Below, piece by piece: positions 1-6,501 of a stretch of DNA of 11,686 nt. Each line of letters opens with the position of its first letter. Within the stretch, counting starts at the first letter, position 1. Origin of the DNA: PALSA-1004 sp046596405 (GTDB taxonomy: Bacteria; Pseudomonadota; Gammaproteobacteria; Burkholderiales; SG8-41). Both the position numbers and the translations under genes were made by a program. The stretch spans positions 1-11,686 of the forward strand of contig JBKJMN010000096.1 of NCBI GenBank assembly GCA_046596405.1. Reading direction: 5' to 3'. Under the pieces are notes generated by a model. The model ran no database searches and was not told the origin of the DNA. It saw only the letters and a program-made list of their open reading frames with translations.

Positions 1-105
1 CAGATTGGATTGGGTTAGCGCCTTCCGGAACGATAAGCCGTCAGGAAAGTCTCCATTCCGCTCGAAAGTTTCAAGATATTTTGTAGCGAGCTCGTTTATT
101 GGCAT
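1..105 (-). CDS. N-terminal part of an unrecognised protein (runs off the left edge)
   Basis: A minus-strand reading frame starts with ATG at 105 and stays open for 35 codons to the window edge. The start has a strong ribosome binding site: the minus strand reads AAGGA six bases before the ATG. The visible protein begins MPINELATKYLETFERNGDF and continues with PDGLSFRKALTQSNL. It looks like a soluble helical start with no signal peptide or membrane segment. I do not recognise the family and assign no function. The gene lies 180 bases downstream of the acyl-CoA synthetase on the same strand. It probably has its own promoter in that gap. Support for it being real rests on the ribosome binding site and the open frame; only the first 35 residues can be seen. 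Confidence 0.6.
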   Translation of the reverse strand, partial: MPINELATKYLETFERNGDFPDGLSFRKALTQSNL

Positions 106-132
106 GGGACTTCCTTGCAATTCCGGTCTTAC

Positions 133-145
133 CCACAAATTGTGG
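133..145. promoter_or_regulatory. Perfect 13-bp palindrome, possible operator
   Basis: The sequence CCACAAATTGTGG is a perfect inverted repeat: 6-bp arms CCACAA and TTGTGG around a single central A. It lies in the leader of the partial gene at 1-105, just downstream of the candidate transcription start. That position would suit a repressor operator. The palindrome is too short and lacks a T-tract, so it is not a terminator. I cannot name a regulator. Confidence 0.35.
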
Positions 146-163
146 ACACGTTCAGTTGGTTAA

Positions 164-193
164 ATAGTAATTCATAGCGGGCGGAGTTGTCAT
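164..193 (-). promoter_or_regulatory. Candidate sigma-70 promoter for the partial gene at 1-105
   Basis: On the minus strand a -35-like ATGACA (193-188, 5 of 6 matches to TTGACA) is followed after 18 bases by a -10-like TACTAT (169-164, 4 of 6 to TATAAT). The segment is AT-rich compared with its surroundings. Transcription would begin near 157, giving a leader of about 50 bases before the ATG at 105. This is motif matching by eye only. Confidence 0.35.
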
Positions 194-285
194 ATCCAGG
201 CGCGGAACGTGCGGCGTGCACGCCCGCGTGACCATGCCAGGCACTCGGGGTAAGACAATCCCGGGCATTTTTCTTTGCGACCGCT

Positions 286-2412
286 CTAGCCGCGCAGCAC
301 GACCAGCGCATCCACCGCTTTTACGCCTTGCCCCTTCGGCAGCGCCATCAGCGGATTGATATCGAGTTCGGCGACCCGGCCTTCGAGATGTACGGCGAGG
401 TGCGAAACGTTTACGAGGACGTCGGCGAGCGCATCGACGTCGGCGGCCGGGTTGCCACGGAAGCCGCGCAGCAGTTTCGCACCTTTGACTTCATCGATCA
501 TGGCGAGCGCTTCGCGGCGCGTGATCGGGCAGTGGCGCAGCGCCACGTCGTTGTAGACCTCGACCATCACGCCGCCGCTGCCGAACAGCAGCATGGGGCC
601 GAGCTGCGCGTCGTACGAAACGCCGATAATCACTTCGACGGCGCCGCTCACCATTTCCTGCACGAGCGCGCCGTTGATTTTGGCGTTCGACGCATACTTG
701 GCAGCGTTCGCCATGATTTCCGCGTACGCGGCCCGCACTTCGTCGCCGTTGCGCAATCCCAGGCGCACAATTCCCGCCTCGGTCTTGTGCAGGATGTCGG
801 GCGAGTCTACTTTCATCACGACCGGATAGCCGATGGTTTTGGCGGCGTCAGCGGCGGCCGCCGCGGATTGCGCGAGAATTTCGCGCGGCGCCGCCACGCC
901 CCACGCCACAATCGCCTGCTTGCTTTCGCTCTCGGACAGCGTCGTGCGGTCGAGATCCTGCAATTGCTGCAGGACTATTTTCTGCGCTGCATCGGGTGTG
1001 GGCAATGTTGCAGCGCCGTCGGCCGCGCGCTGGTCGCGCCACGCGTGATAGTCGATCAGGAACTTGAGGCCGCGCGCGAGTTTTTCGGGCGAATAGAAAA
1101 TCGGGATGTTCGATGCTTTCAGTTTCGGCAGCGTCGTCTTATCGCCGCGGCTCGCGGTCCAGAAGAACACGACGCCCTTGTCGCTGGCGTCGCGCTGCGC
1201 GATCACCTGCTCGACCTGGTTGCCCGCGCCGGCGCTGGCGATGACGAGCGTGCCGATGGTCGGCTCGCCGATCATGTAGTCCATGATTTTCGGGAAATGC
1301 TCGCCGCGCGCGAAGCCCGTCACGTCGGCCGGGTTTGCCGCCCAGCCGAAATCCTTGAGGATGTCGTTGATACCGTCGCGTGCGCGCGGCGTGAGCGCCG
1401 GCAAATCGAGCCCGGCAAGCCCCAACATATCCGCGGTCAATGAGCTGATGCCGCCTGAGTGAGAGACGACCGAAATGCCACGCTGCGGCGGCTTTTTGCA
1501 GTTGGCGAGCAGTTGCGACACTTCGAGCAGCTCGTCGTAGTCTTGCACGCGAATGACGCCATATTGCCTGAACACCGCTTCGTACAATGCATCGGCGCCA
1601 GTCAAGGCCGCCGTGTGCGAGCGCGCAGCTTCGGCGCCCGACGCCGAGCGGCCGATCTTGATCAGTACGATGGGCTTGCCGCGTTCGGCGGCGAGCTTCG
1701 CGACCGCGATGAATTTCCGCACGTCCTTGAATCCTTCGACGAAGCCCGCGATCACGCGCGTGTTCTCGTCATCGATCAGGTAGCGCGCGAAATCCGCAAA
1801 GTCGAGATCGGTCTCGTTACCGGTCGAGATGATGTGCGAGAGGCCGATGCCGGCATCGACCGCGCGCAGCAGGAAAGGCCCGAAGGCGGTCGCGCCGCTT
1901 TGGCACACGAGCGCGATGTGGCCGGTGAGGCCGCCGAGCGTGCGTGACGACGCGGTAGCCCAGATATCGTCCCTGACATTCGCGAGGCCGAGACAGTTGG
2001 GGCCGGTGATGCGCACGCCCGACTGTTTTGCATAGGCGCCCACTTCTTTTTGCAGATCGAGGCGCGCCGCGATCCCGCGCTCTGCAAAACCAGCAGAAAT
2101 CACGATTGCCGAGCCGGCTTGCTTCGCGTGGCATTCCTTCAGGACCGGCAGCACCTTGTCGTATGGCACGACGATGCCCACGAGGTCCGGCGCTTCCGGC
2201 AGCTCCGCGATGCTGCGATAGCATTTCGTTTCCGCGATCTCGTCGTAATTCGGATTCACAGGATAAATCCTGACGCGGTCTTTGGCTTTGAGCACCGCGT
2301 TCAGCAGCCGCCCACCGTAGCCGCCTTTTGGCGATGCGCCGACGACGGCGATCGAGCGCGGATTAAGCATTTTGTGGATAGACCGCATCTGGTCGTCAGT
2401 CCACATTTCCAT
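286..2412 (-). CDS. Acetate--CoA ligase family protein (fused ADP-forming acyl-CoA synthetase)
   Basis: This 708-residue protein has the layout of single-chain NDP-forming acyl-CoA synthetases, which make acyl-CoA from a carboxylic acid, CoA and ATP in the cytoplasm. An N-terminal CoA-binding Rossmann domain carries GASPKGGYG (25-33). Succinyl-CoA-ligase-like domains carry TGPNCLGL (136-143), CQSGATA (170-176), and SHTAALTG (265-272), whose His266 is the likely phosphohistidine. A second such region carries SHSGGISS (317-324). The C-terminal ATP-grasp domain (about 490-700) carries LHKTEAG (541-547), GSGGVMVEV (611-619) and ELDINPL (682-688). Length is normal for the fused form. The start at 2412 is preferred over the in-frame ATG at 2406 because AAAGG lies seven bases before it. 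A weak -10-like TATATT lies on the minus strand at 2509-2504. Substrate is unknown. The nearby CoA-transferases and crotonase suggest organic-acid catabolism, although this gene is on the opposite strand. Confidence 0.92.
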   Translation of the reverse strand: MEMWTDDQMRSIHKMLNPRSIAVVGASPKGGYGGRLLNAVLKAKDRVRIYPVNPNYDEIAETKCYRSIAELPEAPDLVGIVVPYDKVLPVLKECHAKQAGSAIVISAGFAERGIAARLDLQKEVGAYAKQSGVRITGPNCLGLANVRDDIWATASSRTLGGLTGHIALVCQSGATAFGPFLLRAVDAGIGLSHIISTGNETDLDFADFARYLIDDENTRVIAGFVEGFKDVRKFIAVAKLAAERGKPIVLIKIGRSASGAEAARSHTAALTGADALYEAVFRQYGVIRVQDYDELLEVSQLLANCKKPPQRGISVVSHSGGISSLTADMLGLAGLDLPALTPRARDGINDILKDFGWAANPADVTGFARGEHFPKIMDYMIGEPTIGTLVIASAGAGNQVEQVIAQRDASDKGVVFFWTASRGDKTTLPKLKASNIPIFYSPEKLARGLKFLIDYHAWRDQRAADGAATLPTPDAAQKIVLQQLQDLDRTTLSESESKQAIVAWGVAAPREILAQSAAAAADAAKTIGYPVVMKVDSPDILHKTEAGIVRLGLRNGDEVRAAYAEIMANAAKYASNAKINGALVQEMVSGAVEVIIGVSYDAQLGPMLLFGSGGVMVEVYNDVALRHCPITRREALAMIDEVKGAKLLRGFRGNPAADVDALADVLVNVSHLAVHLEGRVAELDINPLMALPKGQGVKAVDALVVLRG

Positions 2413-2564
2413 GGAAAAGCCTTTCGTGCGTGAGCTGCCGGCGGTGGGGATGGAAAGTCCTTCTGCGTGCCGTTTTTACGGACGCTTTCACGACGTTTTT
2501 GCGAATATACCACGCCGGTTTTTCCGCGGCGCCGCAGCAGCCGGCTTGATGGGCGCGACCATAA

Positions 2565-2593
2565 AAAAAGGACGGCGCAAGGCCGTCCTTTTT
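2565..2593 (-). terminator. Strong rho-independent terminator after the BON-domain gene
   Basis: A 12-bp perfect stem (2565-2576 with 2582-2593) encloses a 5-base loop. The core is GGACGGC pairing with GCCGTCC, flanked by A and T runs. Read on the minus strand, the hairpin is followed by seven T residues. It sits about 55 bases past the stop of the BON-domain gene, so it should end that transcript. It also separates the BON gene from the acyl-CoA synthetase gene at 2412, which must then have its own promoter between 2413 and 2564. The plus-strand side has five T residues, so it could stop transcription in both directions. Confidence 0.9.
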
Positions 2594-2647
2594 ATTGCTG
2601 CGCCGCGCGAAGTTGCCGCGCGAGCGTGATTCAGGGTTTAGCCTGAA

Positions 2648-3313
2648 TTACATCACCTTGATGTTGTTCTTCACCGACTTCACACCTTCGACATCGCGCG
2701 CGAGTTCGGCCGCTTTCGTCGCTTCGTCGCGATTCTTCGCGCTGCCGGTGAGTCTCACCACGCCGTTGATGGTCTTGACGTGAATGTTGGTGGCGCTGAC
2801 CGTCTTGTCTTCGATGAACTTCGCTTTCACTTTGGTCGTGATGCTCGTGTCCTTGATCGGCTGATCGGAACCGCTGCGCGCATTGCGCGACCGGTCCGCA
2901 TCTTTATCGCCGGCCGAGGCGGTGTTCGCCGCTGCGATCTGGATATTGTTGCTAACCGATTTCACGCCCTTCACCTGACGCGCGAGTGAGACGTGGCGCG
3001 CGGCCTTTGCTTTGCTGCGCGCGGTGCCGGTCAGGTTGACCTTGCCGTCGACGGTTTCGACTTCGACCTGGTCGGCGCGCGTTTCCTTGTCCTTGACGAA
3101 CTTGGCTTTCACTTTGGTCGTGATCAGCGAATCATCGACCGGATGGACCGAGCGGTGCGCAGGATCGGCGCGGCCGTTGTCTTTAATGGTCGGGCCCGCC
3201 GTTTCGTTCACGTTGGCAGGCACGGCCGACTTGTTGGCCATATCGGCGGAATAGGCGGCGAGGGGCAGCAGGCAGCCACCCAGCAGTGCGACGATCGGAA
3301 GATTGATTTTCAT
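2648..3313 (-). CDS. Secreted protein with two BON domains (OsmY-like)
   Basis: The 221-residue protein starts with a Sec signal peptide: MKIN, a hydrophobic stretch (5-20), and a likely cleavage after the YSA at 21-23. The mature protein is therefore periplasmic. Two BON domains follow, at about 58-127 and 153-221. Each opens with ITTKVKAKF, contains a V(K/R)LTG strand, and ends with GVKSV-NNI. BON domains are associated with phospholipid membrane binding and envelope stress proteins such as OsmY. A Ser/Arg/Asp-rich linker (about 128-152) joins them. The start at 3313 is preferred to the in-frame ATG at 3343: AGGGA lies six bases upstream, and it puts the signal peptide at the N-terminus. 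A strong terminator follows. It lies 138 bases downstream of the antiporter gene, so it may or may not share its transcript. Confidence 0.9.
   Translation of the reverse strand: MKINLPIVALLGGCLLPLAAYSADMANKSAVPANVNETAGPTIKDNGRADPAHRSVHPVDDSLITTKVKAKFVKDKETRADQVEVETVDGKVNLTGTARSKAKAARHVSLARQVKGVKSVSNNIQIAAANTASAGDKDADRSRNARSGSDQPIKDTSITTKVKAKFIEDKTVSATNIHVKTINGVVRLTGSAKNRDEATKAAELARDVEGVKSVKNNIKVM
2813..3124. repeat. Near-identical 30-bp direct repeat inside the BON gene
   Basis: The segments 2813-2842 and 3095-3124 match at 28 of 30 bases. They are 282 bp (94 codons) apart and encode the opening ITTKVKAKF of each BON domain. This is a trace of internal domain duplication or of gene conversion between the two copies. 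Confidence 0.75.
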
Positions 3314-3451
3314 GGCAAATCCCTGAGTAAGGTTAATAAACATACTGTTCCGAATGACCCACGCCTAGCGCGCGGAATTCGGGAAACGGCGAGATTCTCG
3401 ACGAATGGCCGTGACGCGTCTGTGCGGTATCAAACAGAGGAAACCCGGGCC

Positions 3452-4735
3452 TCAACGCGCGGGGCGGCGTTTTTTTCGCTGCATCAGCGGGGTAGCGGAA
3501 ATGCCGTGCACGGTAATCGATGCTGCCACGACGGCGAGCACCAGCGAAACCAGTTTTTCGGTAAGCTCTGCGGGGAGGCCCGCTTCGATTGAGTACATGA
3601 GGTAGTAGAGCGAGCCGATGCCGCGGATGCCGAACCATGACATGAGCTTGAGCTCGCGTCGCGTGCATTTCGCGCCGACGAGCGCGACTAACACCGACAC
3701 GGGTCTGATCACGACGAAAAGCGCGAGTGCGAGCCACAGCCCGCCGTGGTCGACGTTGATAGTCGACAGGACCGCGCCCAGCGCGAGCACCACGACCAGT
3801 TCTCCGATGCGCTCGAAACGTTCGTTGAAACTCAGCACCGTTTCGACCATATGCGCGGGCGCCGTCGCCGGATGCGTGACCGTGTCGGCCTCCGCAACCT
3901 CCGGCATCGAATGCTTGTTGTCGTCGGCCGATACGGTTTCGATGTGGCGCATGGCAAGACCGGCCGCCAGCACGGCGAGAAAACCATTGGCATGCACCAA
4001 CAGCGAAAGTCCGTAGCTGAGCGCGATCAGGCCGAGCGCCTGAAAATCGTCCCAGCCCACGGCCTGCCTGAATTCGCGGCGGACATACAGCACCAGATAG
4101 CCGACCGCTTTGCCGCACAGCCAGCCGATCGCGAGGCCGGAGGCCGCCGCCCACACCAGGTCGACCGCGAGCCAGCGCACGCCAAACGGTCCCAGGTCGC
4201 CGACGCCGAGCAGGGCCAGGCCCAGCAGCACAAACGGAAATGCAGTGCCGTCGTTCATTCCGCCTTCGGCAGTCAACGTGAAACGTGAGCGGTCGCGGTC
4301 GTCCGCATGCCTGACTTGAACGTCCGACGCGAGCACGGGATCGGTCGGCGCCAGGATCGCGCCGAGCAGAACGGCAGCGCCGAGCGGCAACCCGAAGACG
4401 AAGACGCCAATCAACGCGATGGCGGCGATGGCGACGGCCATCGACAGCGTGGCGAGCCGCAACGGCAACCACCACAGCGGATCCGAGAACGACGTGCGCA
4501 GCTTGAGCCCGACGGTGAACAGCGAAACGATCAGCGCGATTTCGCAGCCGAGCATCAGCACCGGCGAGCGGCTGAACGGGTCGAGCGAAACGATGCCCAA
4601 CCCGGCCGGGCCTAACCCGACCCCGACGAGCAGATAGATGAGGCCGGGACTCAGCGGCAGGCGATCGACCGCCGAGCCGACCAGCGCCATCAGCAGCAAC
4701 AATGCGCCGGCAACGAGAAACCAGAACGAAACCAA
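3452..4735 (-). CDS. CPA1-type cation:proton antiporter (Na+/H+ exchanger family)
   Basis: The 427-residue integral membrane protein is made mostly of hydrophobic helices, as expected for a Na+(K+)/H+ exchanger of the inner membrane. Family motifs are APTDPVLASDVQ (129-140) and EGGMNDGTAFPF (157-168), whose Asn161-Asp162 pair matches the ion-binding ND motif of electroneutral NhaP/NHE exchangers. A C-terminal RGIGSLYY (371-378) is also family-like. A hydrophilic loop at about 265-305, rich in Asp, Glu and His, is a possible pH or ion sensing segment. I chose the TTG at 4735 because GGGAG lies five bases before it and the first membrane helix begins directly after. The longer ATG forms at 4789 and 4777 lack a ribosome binding site and add a hydrophilic tail. 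The gene is divergent from the TAXI protein across 277 bases. No cytoplasmic nucleotide-binding (TrkA) domain is present. The transported ion cannot be told from the sequence. Confidence 0.88.
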   Translation of the reverse strand: MVSFWFLVAGALLLLMALVGSAVDRLPLSPGLIYLLVGVGLGPAGLGIVSLDPFSRSPVLMLGCEIALIVSLFTVGLKLRTSFSDPLWWLPLRLATLSMAVAIAAIALIGVFVFGLPLGAAVLLGAILAPTDPVLASDVQVRHADDRDRSRFTLTAEGGMNDGTAFPFVLLGLALLGVGDLGPFGVRWLAVDLVWAAASGLAIGWLCGKAVGYLVLYVRREFRQAVGWDDFQALGLIALSYGLSLLVHANGFLAVLAAGLAMRHIETVSADDNKHSMPEVAEADTVTHPATAPAHMVETVLSFNERFERIGELVVVLALGAVLSTINVDHGGLWLALALFVVIRPVSVLVALVGAKCTRRELKLMSWFGIRGIGSLYYLMYSIEAGLPAELTEKLVSLVLAVVAASITVHGISATPLMQRKKRRPAR

Positions 4736-4905
4736 ATTGTCTCCCGCGTTATTTTTAGATTGTCCGCTCAAGTGCATGCGCGCGAGCATGGCTTGCCGGT
4801 AGCGAGCTTATACGACGCTCCGCGCGCCGAAGGGTTCCCGCCAGCGGCGAGGCAATTTTCGCCCGCACCGGCTGCGAACGGTAGCATTGCCGAGCGAAAA
4901 CATGT

Positions 4906-4993
4906 TAAGAGTGCCTAGCATATTGAAACACGTCTAGCCTTGAGCCAAAATCGTGACAGCGCGTCGCGCGTTTCAGTATGTTAGGCACTCTTA
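4906..4993. repeat. 88-bp element with 24-bp terminal inverted repeats (MITE-like)
   Basis: The arms 4906-4929 and 4970-4993 are inverted repeats that match at 22 of 24 positions, with a 40-bp spacer (4930-4969). The outer 12 bases (TAAGAGTGCCTA) match perfectly. Both ends are TA, as if a TA target dinucleotide had been duplicated, which is the habit of IS630/Tc1-mariner and Correia-type miniature elements. Pairing stops right outside the arms. No reading frame inside is credible. Alternatives are two inverted binding sites for a regulator, or a long hairpin leader. The right arm ends 19 bases before the TAXI start codon. Confidence 0.6.
4923..4951 (+). promoter_or_regulatory. Candidate promoter for the TAXI protein, inside the inverted-repeat element
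   Basis: TTGAAA (4923-4928, 5 of 6 to the -35 consensus) lies exactly 17 bases before CAAAAT (4946-4951, 4 of 6 to the -10 consensus). The -35 lies in the left arm of the inverted repeat and the -10 in its spacer. If used, transcription would start near 4958 and the right arm would sit in the leader RNA. This is motif matching by eye. Confidence 0.3.
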
Positions 4994-5012
4994 GAACGCA
5001 GGAGGGCAGACG

Positions 5013-6386
5013 ATGGCGCAGAACGGCGAGCAGCCCGCCAAACGGAGAATAGCGGCATTCGGGTACGCGCTCGAGTTCCGGCGCGTGTCGTGGCGCGATC
5101 TCGCCGCGGTGCTGGGGCCTTTGTTGCTGATAACCGCGCTGGCGATATGGCTTGCGTTCCGGTACGTGCGTCCGGCGCCGCCCGATACCATCGTCATGAC
5201 GGCGGGCGCGGAAGGCAGCACGCTCAGCGTCGCCGCCGAAAAATATAAAACAATCCTCGCGCGTAACGGCGTCAAGCTCGAAATACTTCCATCGGAAGGC
5301 GCGCTCGACAATCTGGTAAGGCTTGCCAATCCCGCGGTCAAAGTGGACGTCGGCTTTGTGCAGGGCGGATTGGCGGCAGGTGAAACCGCCGGCCTCGTTT
5401 CGCTCGGCAGCGTGTTTTATGCGCCGCTGGCGGTTTTTTATCGCAGTCCCGCGCCGGTCGAAAGGCTCTCCCAGTTCACGGGCCGGCGCATCGCCATCGG
5501 CCGCGAGGGCAGCGGCACGCACTATCTTAACCTGCAGTTGCTCAAGGCCAACGGCATCGACGCGAAGGGAACGACGCGGCTGCTCGATCTGACCGGCGAG
5601 GCAGCTTCGCACGCACTGCTTACGCATGAGGTGGATGCGGTAATGCTGATGGGCGATGCGGCGTCGCCGGCGATCCTGCGCAAGCTCGCGCACGCGCCGG
5701 GAATCCGCCTGATGGACTTCACGCAGGCCGACGCCTATTCGCGGCGCTACCGCTATCTTTCCCGGCTCGAATTGCCGATGGGAGGAATCGATTTCGCCAA
5801 AAATATTCCGGCCCGGCCGTTGTCGCTGATCGCGCCGACGGTCGAGCTGCTCGCGCGTCCCGACCTGCATCCCGCGTTGTCGGATCTGTTGATCGAAGCC
5901 GCGCGCGAAGTGCACGGACAGGCGACTCTCCTGCAGCGCGCCGGCGAGTTCCCGGCGCCGCTCGAGCGCGAATATCCGATCAGCGACGACGCGGCGCGCT
6001 ATTACAAATCGGGCAAGGGATTTTTGTACCGCCACCTGCCGTTCTGGCTCGCGAGCTTGTTCGACCGCACCATGGTCGTGCTCGTGCCGATCGCCGTGCT
6101 GCTGATTCCGGGGCTGCGGCTCATGCCGGGCATCTATAGGTGGCGTATTCGCATGCGCATCTATAAACGCTACGGCGAATTAATGGCGCTCGAGCGCGAC
6201 ATTTTCGAGCGCCCGTCGCCTGAGCAGCAAGCTGAACTTGGCAAGCGCCTCGATGAAATCGAACAGCGTGTGAACGGAATCAAGATGCCGCTGCCGTTCG
6301 CCGACCAGTTCTATGTGCTGCGCGAGCACATCAATTTCGTGCGCCGGCGGCTGGCCGCGAGCGCGGGCAGGGAGCCGTCGGCCTGA
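5013..6386 (+). CDS. Membrane-anchored TAXI-family TRAP solute-binding protein (orphan)
   Basis: This 457-residue protein has a basic N-terminus, a membrane helix (about 31-51), then a solute-binding domain of the TAXI (TRAP-associated extracytoplasmic immunogenic) type at about 57-330. Signs of that fold are VMTAGAEGST (61-70), GFVQGGLA (114-121) and AIGREGSGTHYL (161-172). A second helix (about 353-374) is followed by a very basic run (376-386) and a helical, charge-rich tail. By the positive-inside rule the binding domain is periplasmic and both ends are cytoplasmic. Typical TAXI proteins are secreted, about 320 residues long, and work with a fused TRAP permease. Here there is no permease nearby, and anchor and tail are extra. 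It may sense a ligand or feed a distant permease. The start has GGAGG seven bases upstream. The next gene begins 115 bases downstream. Confidence 0.85.
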   Translation: MAQNGEQPAKRRIAAFGYALEFRRVSWRDLAAVLGPLLLITALAIWLAFRYVRPAPPDTIVMTAGAEGSTLSVAAEKYKTILARNGVKLEILPSEGALDNLVRLANPAVKVDVGFVQGGLAAGETAGLVSLGSVFYAPLAVFYRSPAPVERLSQFTGRRIAIGREGSGTHYLNLQLLKANGIDAKGTTRLLDLTGEAASHALLTHEVDAVMLMGDAASPAILRKLAHAPGIRLMDFTQADAYSRRYRYLSRLELPMGGIDFAKNIPARPLSLIAPTVELLARPDLHPALSDLLIEAAREVHGQATLLQRAGEFPAPLEREYPISDDAARYYKSGKGFLYRHLPFWLASLFDRTMVVLVPIAVLLIPGLRLMPGIYRWRIRMRIYKRYGELMALERDIFERPSPEQQAELGKRLDEIEQRVNGIKMPLPFADQFYVLREHINFVRRRLAASAGREPSA

Positions 6387-6444
6387 TTTCCCGCCGCGAA
6401 GTGTGAGAAAATCGCGGTTCCCAAACGCGTAATTCTGAACATGC

Positions 6445-6472
6445 CGTCATCCCGGCCCGCGCGGGACCGACG
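6445..6472. repeat. Imperfect hairpin, possible degenerate intergenic repeat
   Basis: CGTC (6445-6448) pairs with GACG (6469-6472), and TCCCG (6450-6454) pairs with CGGGA (6462-6466), with small internal bulges. It resembles the GTCATTCCCGC-type intergenic repeats common in beta- and gammaproteobacteria. No T-tract follows, so it is a poor terminator for the TAXI gene. It lies 29 bases before the first CoA-transferase. Confidence 0.3.
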
Positions 6473-6501
6473 AAATTAAATCCATCTATCGCAGAGAATC
6501 C

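Noticed and set aside
213..224. 12-bp palindrome GGCGTGCACGCC in the left intergenic region
   Set aside because: Short and made only of GC-rich alternation, upstream of the candidate promoter; too likely by chance to list as a site.
328..1443. Long plus-strand open frame (371 codons) opposite the acyl-CoA synthetase
   Set aside because: It is rich in Arg, His and Ala with no recognisable domain, typical of the antisense frame of a GC-rich gene. The minus-strand protein has full family motifs.
3314..3343. Longer start of the BON protein at ATG 3343
   Set aside because: It would place ten residues before the signal peptide, and the ribosome binding site before ATG 3313 is better.
3333..4475. 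Minus-strand open frame (380 codons) overlapping the antiporter in another frame
   Set aside because: Arg-rich low-information sequence, no membrane helices or motifs. The overlapping frame encodes a clear antiporter.
4905..6035. Minus-strand open frame (376 codons) covering the inverted repeat and the TAXI gene
   Set aside because: Basic composition without domain features. The plus-strand TAXI gene explains the region and has a strong ribosome binding site.
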